From contig DAWU01000004.1 of the NCBI GenBank assembly GCA_002506105.1, positions 1-52,159 of the forward strand: a stretch of 52,159 bases of DNA, in the 5' to 3' direction. The notes under the pieces were generated by a model, which saw nothing but the letters and a program-made list of their open reading frames with translations, was not told the origin of the DNA and did not search any database. Numbering within the stretch: the first letter of the stretch is position 1; each line of letters begins with the position of its first letter. Of this stretch, positions 18,478 through 27,500 are shown in pieces. A program made the translations under genes and the position numbers. Source of the DNA: Methanolinea sp. UBA275. Lineage in GTDB: Archaea; Halobacteriota; Methanomicrobia; Methanomicrobiales; Methanospirillaceae.

Positions 18478-18926
18478 TTTCCCAGAAAGCCCGGTTCAGG
18501 CATGCCAGGAAACTGGAACGCCTGGCGGGGTACAGGCTTCCTGACCAGGCTTTCCATGGCGCCACGCTTGAGGCAGTCTCATCCAGGCTCAACTTCGACC
18601 GGCTTGATCATACCCTTCACGAACAAATCCTCAACTTCATCCACTCATTCATGCGATGCACCTGCCGTGAAACCCCCCAGTGCGGCTGCCCCGAGAAAAA
18701 ATTCTCCCGGGAGGTCCTTGAACTGCGGGAAAACGGCCTCGATCATCGCCAGATAGCCCAGTACCTCCAGGAACAGTACGGGATTGATATATACCCTGCC
18801 GATATCCTCTCGTTCCTCGAGGACTCTGTCCATGTACTCGAGGCAATCCGTGATATCGCCCACCTTCAGGCGATGTCCACGCTCTCCAAAAGGGCTGATG
18901 CCCACATCGAACTCCTGGAACGGTGA
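18474..18926 (+). CDS. Cysteine-motif protein, possibly DUF5814-like
   Basis: A 150-residue protein from GTG, overlapping the DUF2150 stop by four bases. Near residue 62 it has CTCRETPQCGC, four cysteines in a tight metal-binding cluster, followed by a helical segment with a helix-turn-helix look (LELRENGLDHRQIAQYLQEQYG). The combination suggests nucleic-acid binding with a zinc or Fe-S site, resembling the DUF5814-type region known in some archaeal helicases. The function is not known, and the family label is tentative. Confidence 0.65.
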   Translation: MISQKARFRHARKLERLAGYRLPDQAFHGATLEAVSSRLNFDRLDHTLHEQILNFIHSFMRCTCRETPQCGCPEKKFSREVLELRENGLDHRQIAQYLQEQYGIDIYPADILSFLEDSVHVLEAIRDIAHLQAMSTLSKRADAHIELLER

Positions 18927-19124
18927 CTACCCCCAGGATTTCTCTTTTTTCCATAGCCTGCATATGAGGCAATTCACCGATTGAATCATGAACCAGAACT
19001 CTCTAATGAGAGTATCAATCAGAACAAAAATTAAACCGCAGAATACCCTGCACCCCACAGGATGCATGGTGAAGAATGAAAGCATGAGATTTCACTCATA
19101 TATGATGATTCCTTTGATGACGGG

Positions 19125-19520
19125 GTGTCACTGGTGAAACAAATACTCTCTGTAACCTGGCCATACGTACCTGGAGGGGAGATACCGTGCGTTCTCTGCA
19201 GTGATACAGGACTCACGTTTCCCGATCTTTTTTCCTCAATAAGGCCGCTCCTCGAGCGGGACGGCATTCTGGTCTCCTGGAAAGAGATACCTCATGCCTC
19301 ATCTCAGGATCCCGGAGATACGGGTTTCATGCTGAACGGCCGGAGCCTTGAAGACCTCGTGCGGGAGGCCGACCGGGCACAGTTCCTCTGCCATTCTTCG
19401 AAATGCCAGCCTTTTCATTCATCGGTTGAGATCACACGAAATGATAAGGGGATGAGATGCCTGACGGCTCCCGAGATCCTCTTCAGGAAAGCGATTCTAT
19501 CTTCGATGGAGGAGCGTTAA
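19125..19520 (+). CDS. Thioredoxin-like CxxC protein (DUF2703-like)
   Basis: A 131-residue protein with CVLCSDTG near residue 22, then a helix and the strand LVSWKEIP, and later GFMLNGRSLEDL; this order fits the DUF2703/thioredoxin-like pattern. Two more cysteines (CHSSKC) sit near residue 90. The GTG 19125 start is weak. The same frame is open further upstream and reads EISLIYDDSFDD, a natural first strand. ATG 19076 would join it as MKHEISLIYDD if one A of the AAA at 19079-19081 were absent, and GGTGA precedes that ATG. So the true gene may begin at 19076 with a one-base error. Confidence 0.6.
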   Translation: MSLVKQILSVTWPYVPGGEIPCVLCSDTGLTFPDLFSSIRPLLERDGILVSWKEIPHASSQDPGDTGFMLNGRSLEDLVREADRAQFLCHSSKCQPFHSSVEITRNDKGMRCLTAPEILFRKAILSSMEER

Positions 19521-19591
19521 ACGAGGAAGCATTAGACCTGATTTTTACGATTCCGGTTCCATACCGGTATTGAAAAATAAATGGCGGGCAA

Positions 19592-20551
19592 TTATTCACC
19601 TGACTCCTTCTTCTCATCAGGCTCTTTTTCATCCGGTGGAGAAGTCCTCCTGCTCTGCGTCTTTACCATTGCCTGGTCCTGGAGTTGTCGCGAGAGGGCG
19701 ATCATCCCTGACGTGTCTCCGAGTGTCATCGTGTCGAGAACCGATGCGGGGACTATGACAAGGCTTGCCTTCTCTTTTAAGCCCTCATAGAGCATGTTCA
19801 TCGCCCTGAGATGGAGTGCGGTCGGATTGTTCTGGTAGGTCCGGGCCGCCTCCTCGAACTTTTCAGCGACCTGCCGCTCGGAATCGCCGAGGATTACCCT
19901 GGCCTGGCGCTCGCGTTCCGCCTGTGCCTGCATGGACATGGCATCCTGCAGTTCGTTCGGGATCAGGACATCGCGGATCTCTACGGATGAAACATGGATT
20001 CCCCAGTGCCCGGCCCTTCCCTCGATGATCCGCTGGAGTTCAAGGTCGAGTTTCTCCCTTCCTTCAAGCATCTCGGCAAGGTTGGATCTCCCGATAACTT
20101 CACGGAGTGCAGTCTGGGCTGCCCAGCTCACCGCGGTCCTGTAATCCTCGACTTCGAGTGCTGCCCGCTGAGGGTCCACCACTTTCCAGAACAGCACAGC
20201 CTCGACATCAACCGGGACAGTGTCCTTGGTGAGGGTCTTTTCGGCAGTGAACGAGGTCGTGATGATACGGGTATCGATCCAGTACGCGATGGTCTCTATC
20301 AGCGGTGTGATGGTGAATACCCCCGGGCCATACAATCCCTTGTATTTCCCGAGCCTGAGCACCACCGCCTTTTCCCACTGGTTCGCAAGCTGGACAGCTG
20401 CAGCGAGATACATCGCAATGACAAATGTGGCGAGTACAATGCCGAGGAACAGGATCTGCCCTGTCATGGAATACAGGATATAGGCAATCCAGATGCCGAG
20501 CAGGAACAGGACAAGGAAGAGAGCGACCTGGAGAGGGTTAGGTTGCTTCAT
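19592..20551 (-). CDS. SPFH/band-7 stomatin-like membrane protein
   Basis: A 319-residue stomatin/prohibitin family protein. Two hydrophobic segments at the N-terminus (residues about 8-55) anchor it; the band-7 domain follows (QWEKAVVLRLGKYKGLYGPGVF, TITPLIETIAYWIDTR). A long alpha-helical coil with AQAERERQARVILGDSERQ then leads to a charged tail. Such proteins oligomerise into membrane microdomains and often regulate proteases. ATG 20551 has GGAGAG upstream; an in-frame start at 20614 lacks it. No NfeD-type partner gene is adjacent. Confidence 0.9.
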   Translation of the reverse strand: MKQPNPLQVALFLVLFLLGIWIAYILYSMTGQILFLGIVLATFVIAMYLAAAVQLANQWEKAVVLRLGKYKGLYGPGVFTITPLIETIAYWIDTRIITTSFTAEKTLTKDTVPVDVEAVLFWKVVDPQRAALEVEDYRTAVSWAAQTALREVIGRSNLAEMLEGREKLDLELQRIIEGRAGHWGIHVSSVEIRDVLIPNELQDAMSMQAQAERERQARVILGDSERQVAEKFEEAARTYQNNPTALHLRAMNMLYEGLKEKASLVIVPASVLDTMTLGDTSGMIALSRQLQDQAMVKTQSRRTSPPDEKEPDEKKESGE

Positions 20552-20661
20552 AGCTTTCCACTCTCCTTCCTCATGATATAATGCTATATATCGAGGAATT
20601 GCGGTGGGATGCACTGCGTGATTCCTGTCAAACGACAGGTATAAAGCTCACTCGCAGGCTC

Positions 20662-21477
20662 TCATCCAACCCGCTTTTTTTCCAGATCGAATACGTACCG
20701 GCGAATCCCCGGCGCCACATTCCCGCACGTCCGTATGCATCGAATGGAGAATCCTGCATCGGTGTATTCTCTTTTAAGGGAGGGGATTTGCGTTGCGTGT
20801 TTGAAGGTATAGAAATGCAGGATTCCCCCTTGGCGGACCAGGGGCATGACAAGAGAGAGTGCGTGATCACATCCATATGGTGCCGGGATAATGGCGCGGT
20901 CAAAACCGGGAGCAAGGGAGGGAATGGTCTCTTCGACGTCGCCCTCAATGAGGAGGACATGGGATTTGACCCGATTTCGCGAAGCATTCTCTCTGAAAAA
21001 GTGGCATGCGTCGGGATTCTTCTCTATCGCAGTCACCCATGCACTCCTCTTTGCAGGAGGTATCGCGTATGGCCCTACACCGGAAAATGGGACCAGCACC
21101 CTCTCATCCTTTCCCACCTGCATCCAGACACGCCGCCTCTCCGACGCAAGCTTGCTTGAGTAGAAGGATCGTGCAATATCAAGCCTGTAGGAAAATCCGT
21201 ATTCCCTGCACACGGTTGTGGTTCTTGTACCCGCAACGAGTTCCATGCATGCAAGGCGGAATTCACCGCGCGGAATGGGATTTTTCGAGACGACAGCGCG
21301 GATATTATGGTGACGGGAGGAGATTGCCCTGGCAACGAGTGTCCTGTACTCATGGAGGTGGGGAGGCAGGGATATGACGGCAATATCTCCTATGATATGG
21401 AACCCGGACGGTATTTCGTTGACTATATCCGGAGGCAATATATTGTTGAGATCCTTTTTCAGGGCCAATGCTCTCAA
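20662..21477 (-). CDS. Trm5/Tyw2-like SAM methyltransferase
   Basis: A 271-residue class I methyltransferase of the Trm5/TYW2 group, which methylate or modify the base at tRNA position 37. RLDIARSFYSSKLASERRR (98-116) matches the Trm5 linker motif, and VLVPFSGVGPYAIPPAK (127-143) is SAM motif I. Motif IV, usually an N-(L/P)-P turn, reads IIPAPYGCD (196-204) here, so catalysis may differ. The N-terminal D1 domain is short. It could be the organism's m1G37 enzyme, a Taw-type enzyme of wyosine synthesis, or a divergent paralogue. Confidence 0.83.
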   Translation of the reverse strand: MRALALKKDLNNILPPDIVNEIPSGFHIIGDIAVISLPPHLHEYRTLVARAISSRHHNIRAVVSKNPIPRGEFRLACMELVAGTRTTTVCREYGFSYRLDIARSFYSSKLASERRRVWMQVGKDERVLVPFSGVGPYAIPPAKRSAWVTAIEKNPDACHFFRENASRNRVKSHVLLIEGDVEETIPSLAPGFDRAIIPAPYGCDHALSLVMPLVRQGGILHFYTFKHATQIPSLKREYTDAGFSIRCIRTCGNVAPGIRRYVFDLEKKRVG

Positions 21478-21539
21478 TCAGGGTAAATACCCTGGAACAA
21501 TGAATCCTTGGATCCCCCCTGGAATACCATTAAAGGCCC

Positions 21540-22160
21540 TTATTGTAAAAACGAAACGGCTGATACAAGGTAATACAGCCCGAATATCATGAGAAAGACC
21601 CCGCATCCCCGCAATATCCATGTATACGCCCGTTCATCGAGGATTTTCTTTCCCTGGTGTACGCTTGCCGAGACGACGGTGTACCAGCCAAAATCTGCCG
21701 ACCAGTGCCCGATCAGGAAGGCAACCGCAAAATAAAACGCATTCTGCGCTGCAGTGAGAAGCAGCGCGCTGCCGACCGTGAGCCACCACATCCAGAAATA
21801 GGGATTTGCGACACTGGTGAGAAATCCCGCAAGGTAAGGGTTTGCCACTGCGGACTGTGCCTTTCCTTCCATATCAATAACCCCAGAGCTCCGGATGGTC
21901 AGGATCCCGAATACCAGGAGCGCAATCCCCCCGACAACCGCAATTCCCGTGGAATAGTCCTGGACTTTTCCAACCGATCCAATACCGATGATGATAAGGA
22001 CGAAGAGACATGCCTCGACGAGGGCGTGCCCCGCAGAGATGCGAAGCCCCGTAGCCCACCCTCCCCGGACGGATGCATTGATGGTTGCCACAAGCGTGGG
22101 ACCAGGGACAAGCGCTCCGGTCAATCCTATCAGGACTCCAAGGAGGAAGGTCTGGATCAT
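21540..22160 (-). CDS. LysE/RhtB family exporter
   Basis: A 206-residue membrane protein with six predicted segments and the LysE signature near the N-terminus, LTGALVPGPTLVATINASV. The family exports amino acids and related small molecules. A second typical feature is the mid-protein NPYLAGFLTSVANPYFWMWW. The substrate cannot be inferred from sequence. It lies just upstream of the Trm5-like gene on the same strand, with a gap of 62 nt. Confidence 0.9.
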   Translation of the reverse strand: MIQTFLLGVLIGLTGALVPGPTLVATINASVRGGWATGLRISAGHALVEACLFVLIIIGIGSVGKVQDYSTGIAVVGGIALLVFGILTIRSSGVIDMEGKAQSAVANPYLAGFLTSVANPYFWMWWLTVGSALLLTAAQNAFYFAVAFLIGHWSADFGWYTVVSASVHQGKKILDERAYTWILRGCGVFLMIFGLYYLVSAVSFLQ

Positions 22161-22239
22161 GTCATTCCTGTTTCTGAATAGTTTGGGTGCTGATCTTTAA
22201 GGGGATATCCTTTCAGGACTGTACATTTTAGGGGTGGAA

Positions 22240-22548
22240 ATGGATTTGCTCATCATTGTGATTGCTGGAGGGATCGCTGCATTTGGTGTAACGGCCCGGA
22301 TCTTTTCCGGACACTGTGGTAGACAGGGGACACCGGGTGACTATATCTATGACGTGATGCATCCAAACACTATTCATCCTAATAAAGCCCCGGTGCAGGT
22401 TCAGGTACACGGGGCATGTCCGGTGATCGTTCCTGGAAAAAAGAGAACCAGAAAACGCGAAATCCGCGATGCAATCTGTCGTGGATCAGATCGAAAATTG
22501 TCGTGCATGCATCCTCTCTCGCTCGCGCACAATGACGGTACCGGGTGA
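22240..22548 (+). CDS. Possible small membrane protein overlapping udg
   Basis: An open frame of 102 residues from ATG 22240, with GGGGTG five bases upstream, a good ribosome-binding site. It starts with one hydrophobic helix (LLIIVIAGGIAAFGVTARIF) followed by a basic tail (KKRTRKREIRDAI). The last 80 bases overlap the uracil-DNA glycosylase gene in another frame, where the protein looks unnatural. It may be a real one-pass membrane protein or only fortuitous. I recognise no family. Confidence 0.35.
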   Translation: MDLLIIVIAGGIAAFGVTARIFSGHCGRQGTPGDYIYDVMHPNTIHPNKAPVQVQVHGACPVIVPGKKRTRKREIRDAICRGSDRKLSCMHPLSLAHNDGTG

Positions 22549-23074
22549 GGGACCAGTCCCCTGCCGGATCATGCTCATCGGGGAAGGGCCTGGTCAGAAG
22601 GAAGATGAGAGCGGCAGGCCGTTTGTGGGGCGTGCGGGGACAATACTTTCAGGGCTTCTTTCAGATACCGGACTCTCCCGCGATCATGTGTTCATAACCA
22701 GTGTCGTGAAATGCCGGCCACCGAAAAATCGGGCCCCTGGCAAGGACGAGATCGCATCCTGCATCCCTCACCTCGCAAAGCAAGTAGAAATCCTCTCACC
22801 AGGGATCATTGTCACGATGGGCAGGATCGCTACTGCTGCAGTGTTCACTATGCTTGATATTCAGTTCCCTTCGTTCAAAGAAGTCAGGGGGAAGATTTTC
22901 CATGTGCCCGGTGGAAAAAATGGCTCCGGGATATGGGTCATCCCGGTCTATCACCCCGCAGTGATCACGCATAACCCGCCTGCCCGGTCAACCCTTGAAG
23001 AGGACTTCAGAAGACTGGGAGAATTGCTTGAACAAATCCGGGCTGAAGACGGGAAAATCCTGCAGGGTGATTGA
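22469..23074 (+). CDS. udg: Type-4 uracil-DNA glycosylase
   Basis: A 201-residue family 4 uracil-DNA glycosylase. The four Fe-S cysteines are C11 and C14 (CRAC), C82 and C98. The active-site motif GEGPGQKEDESGRPFVGRAG begins near residue 38, and the second motif is VYHPAVI near the C-terminus. The enzyme removes uracil from deaminated cytosine in DNA. ATG 22469 begins the first conserved segment; no strong ribosome-binding site is visible. Confidence 0.94.
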   Translation: MQSVVDQIENCRACILSRSRTMTVPGEGPVPCRIMLIGEGPGQKEDESGRPFVGRAGTILSGLLSDTGLSRDHVFITSVVKCRPPKNRAPGKDEIASCIPHLAKQVEILSPGIIVTMGRIATAAVFTMLDIQFPSFKEVRGKIFHVPGGKNGSGIWVIPVYHPAVITHNPPARSTLEEDFRRLGELLEQIRAEDGKILQGD

Positions 23075-23168
23075 GAAAATTCTTGCCCGGGGACACAGGA
23101 GCCCGGGAACTATCGCGTTTCTCGCAGAAAGATAGGAAAATGAATGATGTTCTGGATGAGCTGAGTAT

Positions 23169-23546
23169 TCAGGCTCTCCCGAAATACGCTTTCACATTCG
23201 GCTGGAAAAGGTACCAGAGTATAATTGCATCGATAATGATCGTGATGAGTGCACTCCACCCACTCGTAAAGAGGGTGTAAATTCCAAGTACCAGGCCAAT
23301 GATCGTGACGATCACTCCTAATATCCACACCCAGCCCCATCCCTTGAAGCAACCGATTCCTAGAATTATTGAGATGATCCCGATGATGATGAAGACGATG
23401 CCAAAGATAAGACCGATAATCCCGCCGATAGGTCCGGCAATTACCGTTCCAAGAGCAACAATCCCCAATCCTGCGAACAGTGAAAGCAAGCCTCCGATGA
23501 TCCAGAGGATGCCAATAATCGTTACACCTAACGGTCGCTCTGCCAT
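23169..23546 (-). CDS. Small four-helix membrane protein
   Basis: A 125-residue, very hydrophobic protein with about four membrane segments rich in Gly, Ile and Leu (GVTIIGILWIIGGLLSLFAGLG and two more). The N-terminus MAERPLGVTIIGILWI is typical of small archaeal and bacterial integral membrane proteins often labelled DUF2127- or DUF7144-like. No catalytic motif is present. It lies between udg and an acetyltransferase gene, convergent with udg. Confidence 0.75.
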   Translation of the reverse strand: MAERPLGVTIIGILWIIGGLLSLFAGLGIVALGTVIAGPIGGIIGLIFGIVFIIIGIISIILGIGCFKGWGWVWILGVIVTIIGLVLGIYTLFTSGWSALITIIIDAIILWYLFQPNVKAYFGRA

Positions 23547-23632
23547 ACTCTAATTGCTTCACTTTTCCCATATATAGATTGTTTCACCACAGGTCTCGTA
23601 ATTCCTAGAGAGGCCGTGGTACGGATACCTTT

Positions 23633-24286
23633 TCAGATATCCCGGATCATCAGGGAAATACCACCCGGAAGACCGGAAAAGAATGCTTTTCCGCCCGTGA
23701 TGAAGTCATCATACCGGATGTATGCTGCACAGTGAAAACCGCAGCGTTCACAAGTATGCCGGGAGATCGACCCTGTGCACTCAGCAACTGCCTTCACGAA
23801 TCCCCGGTCTGCTGCCCGGGAGAGACTCAGTCGAATGAGTTGCTTTACCAGTCCATAGCGCCTGCTGTTACAGTGTGTTCCTATCTGGAATATGTGAAAA
23901 ATCATTCCGGGTTTTGCATTTGATAGATCAGGGCACCATGATTCCAGTTCCTCGATAATTTCCATGCTCTCCCTGAAGAACGAGAGGAGGGTAACCATCC
24001 CGGGACCCACGGAAAAGAGATCAGTGGTCAGATCACTTCCGAGAACGAACGCAACCACTTGGCGGGTCTCCCGGTCAACCGCGATGAAACTCAACTCCTG
24101 GTCAGCGCAGAAATGGAGGTATTCCCGCGCACACGGAAGGAATTCCTCCGGGTTAATTCCATGATGGCGGGTCATCGGTTCATCCTCCAGGAATACCCGG
24201 GTATAGAGTTCGGCAGTGGCATCCGCAGTGTCGTGGGTGAGAAGATGGATGCACTGGTCCATATCCCTGTTATTTCCATGCCGCAT
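23633..24286 (-). CDS. GNAT-family N-acetyltransferase
   Basis: About 218 residues from ATG 24286; in-frame ATGs at 24334 and 24295 are alternatives. The GNAT core is recognisable: ELSFIAVDRETRQVVAFVLGSDL (beta2-beta3), a central beta4 (MIFHIFQIGTHCNSRRYGLVKQLI) in place of the usual Q/RxxGxG/A loop, and RGFVKAVAECTGSISRHTCERCGF. The acetyl-CoA loop is degenerate. Substrate unknown. The gene follows the AI-2E permease on the same strand with a gap of about 100 nt. Confidence 0.72.
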   Translation of the reverse strand: MRHGNNRDMDQCIHLLTHDTADATAELYTRVFLEDEPMTRHHGINPEEFLPCAREYLHFCADQELSFIAVDRETRQVVAFVLGSDLTTDLFSVGPGMVTLLSFFRESMEIIEELESWCPDLSNAKPGMIFHIFQIGTHCNSRRYGLVKQLIRLSLSRAADRGFVKAVAECTGSISRHTCERCGFHCAAYIRYDDFITGGKAFFSGLPGGISLMIRDI

Positions 24287-24388
24287 GGTACCCATTCCTC
24301 TTTCCTGGCTTACTATCCTGGGATAGATCATCATCCTTCATACACGAAACCGCTCATGGGTTTTTTACATCCCTAAAAAACCAATGCG

Positions 24389-25438
24389 TTACCCTCGTTC
24401 CTCTTCCCGTTCGCCAAAAAGGTGGTCCACGCCAAGCAGTTCATTCACCCATTCAAGGTCATCCATGCACCTGATAAGGATGAGGACAAGAAGGGTAAGT
24501 GGCACTGCAAAGACCATCCCTGCAATACCGAGAAGCCATCCCCAGAATATGACCGACAGGATGACAAGGAGCGCAGGAATCTCGAGTTTCCTGGCAGCAA
24601 AAAATGAGAAAACAGGATTCTCAACGACGAGATTTAATAGGCAGACCACGGCGATCACCGCGATCGCACCCCATGGTCCAAATTGGAGCCAGGCAAAGAA
24701 TATCGCGGGGATTGCAGCGATGATCAGCCCTATGTAGGGGATGAACGAGAGGACAAACGTCAGCACTCCCCACAGCAGGGCTGCATGGACACCCATTGCA
24801 TAGAGGATTCCTCCGAAAAGGATACCGTGGACGAGGTTTGTCTCTGTCCTGACGACCACGAAGTCGATCATGATGCGGCTCATGCGGGAGAGCCGGGCTA
24901 TTTTCTCGGGGGTGAATGCCGACAGGCGGGAGAGCCGGGCTGCAAGGTGCGGTGCTTCGAGCATCATAAAAAACGTGGTAACGGCGATGAAGAAGAGGTA
25001 GAGGATGAGATCAGAAAGGGTCATTGTGAAGGAGAGCACTGCCTTCATAATAGTGGGGAGATCAGGTATGGATGACACGATCTCTGCGGGAAGCCCCATG
25101 GTTTGTAGTATCCCGGATATACCCGCCAGCTTCTCATTAAATTCCACCTGATAGATTGGAAGGTCTCTCAAAAGAACTCCAAAGGAGTAGACCGAGAAAA
25201 TAATGAGTAGCACGACCGCTGCGATGGCAGCGAAGGTGAGTAATGTGGCCGAGAGAAGACCAGGAACACCCCGTTTTTTCAGCCATTCCAGCGCAGGGTA
25301 CGCGATGAGTGTGAAGATGAGTGAGACAGTTATTATCGTGAAGACATACGCAGTAAATTTTATCCCCATTATCACGAGAAAGAAGAACCCGGCAAGAACA
25401 AGAATACGGGAACTTCCTGACCAATCTCCTGATAGCAT
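24389..25438 (-). CDS. AI-2E family transporter
   Basis: A 349-residue multi-pass membrane protein of the AI-2E/YdiK/PerM family. The N-terminal helices (IKFTAYVFTIITVSLIFTLIAYPALEWLKKRG) and the C-terminal LLWGVLTFVLSFIPYIGLIIAAIPAIFFAWLQ block are typical; a long soluble loop lies between helices 3 and 4. Some members are Na+/H+ antiporters or export signalling molecules, so the substrate is open. ATG 25438 begins near the first helix; an in-frame start at 25516 would add 26 residues. Confidence 0.88.
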   Translation of the reverse strand: MLSGDWSGSSRILVLAGFFFLVIMGIKFTAYVFTIITVSLIFTLIAYPALEWLKKRGVPGLLSATLLTFAAIAAVVLLIIFSVYSFGVLLRDLPIYQVEFNEKLAGISGILQTMGLPAEIVSSIPDLPTIMKAVLSFTMTLSDLILYLFFIAVTTFFMMLEAPHLAARLSRLSAFTPEKIARLSRMSRIMIDFVVVRTETNLVHGILFGGILYAMGVHAALLWGVLTFVLSFIPYIGLIIAAIPAIFFAWLQFGPWGAIAVIAVVCLLNLVVENPVFSFFAARKLEIPALLVILSVIFWGWLLGIAGMVFAVPLTLLVLILIRCMDDLEWVNELLGVDHLFGEREEERG

Positions 25439-25674
25439 CAAGGGAACTATCGCTCTCTTCCCTCTCAAAGGTTTCCTGTAAAAAGGATGGCCCGTATGCG
25501 AAGACTGCAGGGACACGCTATTCCGTGATCAGGAAAAGCACAGACCTGATGATAATTCCCATACAGGAAAATCATGTCATTTGCTGTATTTTTTCCATCC
25601 ATATCATGGAGGGACCAAAAGTCCGGCGATTGAGTCTGTCAATCGGGCAGGATTCCTGATTCTCACACGTTGTA

Positions 25675-26577
25675 TTGCACATCCCTGTTCACAACATATT
25701 TGGCGATAGACGGCGAAAAACTCTGTTCGTGATCAGCGAGAGCATCCCGGTCGTACTTGTGCATGGATGGAAGAGTCATCCAGGGATATGGGACCAGCTC
25801 ACAAGAGTGCTTGATCAACAATCTCAACCATTCTGGATTTTCGACCATTCGATGATGAAGGGTGCGGGAGTTCACACAATTGCTCACTCACTGAGACAAT
25901 TTCTCAATGAGATGCGGGCAGGTACTGGCTATTTTGGCCCTGTCGACATGATATGTCACTCGATGGGCACCGGTATCGCACGGTATCTGCTTGAAGTGCT
26001 TGATGGGGAGTCATGCCTCGAGAAGGTCCGCCTGCTTGTCGGGCTCGGTCCGCCCAACAACGGATCAAGCCTTGCTGAAATATTCTTTGACCCCGTATAC
26101 GGACCCCGTGTCATACATGTGCTGGGTGGAGTGTTTGTCCCTCGCAGGTTCATTCCGGGGGAGGATATCATTGTCCGGCAGTTCCGGCCCGGGAGCGAGA
26201 TCATGCAGGAAATCAGGTGCGCAGGACTCAGAGAGGATATCACCTACAGGCTGATCCTGACCGAGAACCGGGATTCCATCCCGGATTTTTTCCCGCCATT
26301 TCGGGGTAAAACAGTGACGTATGCAGACGGCAACTGGGAAGGTACCTACGCAGGAGATGGGATCGTTCCCCACCATGACTCATGGCTGCCCAATGCACAG
26401 TACGACATACTCCCGAAAGACCCGCGTTCACTCATGGAACAATCACCGGACCTGTATTGCCATCTGCATCTCCCGCGAAATCCTGAAGTGATTCAAAAAA
26501 TCCTGGATTACATCCGCGATCCGGATGCAGGATGCATGGGGATATGTCCATCCCCTGAAAAAGACTGTTCTTGTTGA
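25675..26577 (+). CDS. Alpha/beta hydrolase, lipase/esterase-like
   Basis: A hydrolase of up to 300 residues. VVLVHGW (26-32) is the oxyanion-hole strand and loop, and the nucleophile elbow is CHSMGTG with S96. GDGIVPHHD further on carries the acid, and HLHLPRNP near the C-terminus carries the likely catalytic histidine. The pattern NNGSS after the nucleophile is lipase class 2/PGAP1-like. The start is uncertain: TTG 25675 gives the full length, GTG 25729 would start just before the first strand. No signal peptide is obvious. The C-terminus ends in a short cysteine-rich tail (CMGICPSPEKDCSC). Confidence 0.85.
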   Translation: MHIPVHNIFGDRRRKTLFVISESIPVVLVHGWKSHPGIWDQLTRVLDQQSQPFWIFDHSMMKGAGVHTIAHSLRQFLNEMRAGTGYFGPVDMICHSMGTGIARYLLEVLDGESCLEKVRLLVGLGPPNNGSSLAEIFFDPVYGPRVIHVLGGVFVPRRFIPGEDIIVRQFRPGSEIMQEIRCAGLREDITYRLILTENRDSIPDFFPPFRGKTVTYADGNWEGTYAGDGIVPHHDSWLPNAQYDILPKDPRSLMEQSPDLYCHLHLPRNPEVIQKILDYIRDPDAGCMGICPSPEKDCSC

Positions 26578-26710
26578 AAAATAAACGCATGATACCCCTT
26601 CCAGGCAGGTTTATCTCATATTTCCTGGCTGAAAGGTGTACGGTATATCCCGGAGGGATCCGGTCGGAAGATTTATGCCGGTGTATTCGATCCTTTCCTG
26701 ATGATGAACC

Positions 26711-27241
26711 ATGACTGATGAAGCACCTTCCAGGGGTGAAACAAAGAGTGTACCTCCGCCGGTGGTAAAACCGCACAAGAATAACACGCGTCTTTATCTT
26801 ATAGGTGCGGTCATCGCGATTGTCGCCCTTCTTTTCATAGCGCTGCTGACCCTCTCCGTCCACCCCGACCTTCCCCCAGAACAGAGGGCATCGTATCCCT
26901 ATACTACAACCTATTCGGTGTTCCTGCCGGAGGGAAAAGAGATTCTGATCGCGGGAATTCCGATCATCGCACTGACGGCAGGAAATGAGATGATCATGAA
27001 AATAGGTGATAAGAATGAAAAATTTGTCATCGGTGAGACAAAGACAATCTCAGAGAGAAAAGCGGAGTTCCGGATGCTTGGTCTTCCCGTATTGTCCACC
27101 AATTACCTGATCACTGCAACGTTTCGCGGCCGGGTGAACAACAATGCCGAGTTCTCCCTCATTATCCGGACATCGAAGCAGGTTCCCTCGTTCCTGATCG
27201 AGAGGATACTTCCGCAGGATATTCAGGCGAAACCTGCCTGA
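26711..27241 (+). CDS. Single-pass membrane protein of unknown function
   Basis: A 176-residue protein. The first 26 residues are charged and cytosolic, residues about 28-50 form one membrane helix (LYLIGAVIAIVALLFIALLTL), and the rest is a beta-rich outer domain. That domain contains the repeated pattern FLPEGKEILIAGIPIIALTAG and FRMLGLPVLSTNYLITATF. I recognise no family. A run of seven T follows about 40 nt after the stop. Confidence 0.7.
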   Translation: MTDEAPSRGETKSVPPPVVKPHKNNTRLYLIGAVIAIVALLFIALLTLSVHPDLPPEQRASYPYTTTYSVFLPEGKEILIAGIPIIALTAGNEMIMKIGDKNEKFVIGETKTISERKAEFRMLGLPVLSTNYLITATFRGRVNNNAEFSLIIRTSKQVPSFLIERILPQDIQAKPA

Positions 27242-27280
27242 ATCCACTTTTTGCACACTCTCTTTCCCGCATTGTGAATC

Positions 27281-27287
27281 TTTTTTT
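27281..27287 (+). terminator. T-run terminator
   Basis: Seven consecutive T after the stop of the single-pass membrane protein gene. Archaeal termination often uses such U-runs without a hairpin. The rest of the spacer to 27500 holds a 7-bp inverted repeat (GGAATTG at 27329 and CAATTCC at 27342) and a TATA-like CTTATAC near 27452. Confidence 0.35.
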
Positions 27288-27500
27288 CATTTCTCCGATC
27301 ATCTGTTCATGCCTAACATTTGGATTCTGGAATTGCCTCTGCAATTCCTGACAAGGGCCCAATGCAAACTCATGCTATGCCCGACTCCGGATTTCCGGCA
27401 GATCCCCTGCAGATACCGTATCTCATCCATTCAGCACATACCAACAACCTTCTTATACCTCTGGAATTGAGTTAATGGTTATAGGGTTGTGGTGGTTCTC

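Noticed and set aside
19994..20581. Plus-strand frame of 195 codons opposite the stomatin-like gene
   Set aside because: The minus-strand protein has all SPFH features; the plus frame has none.
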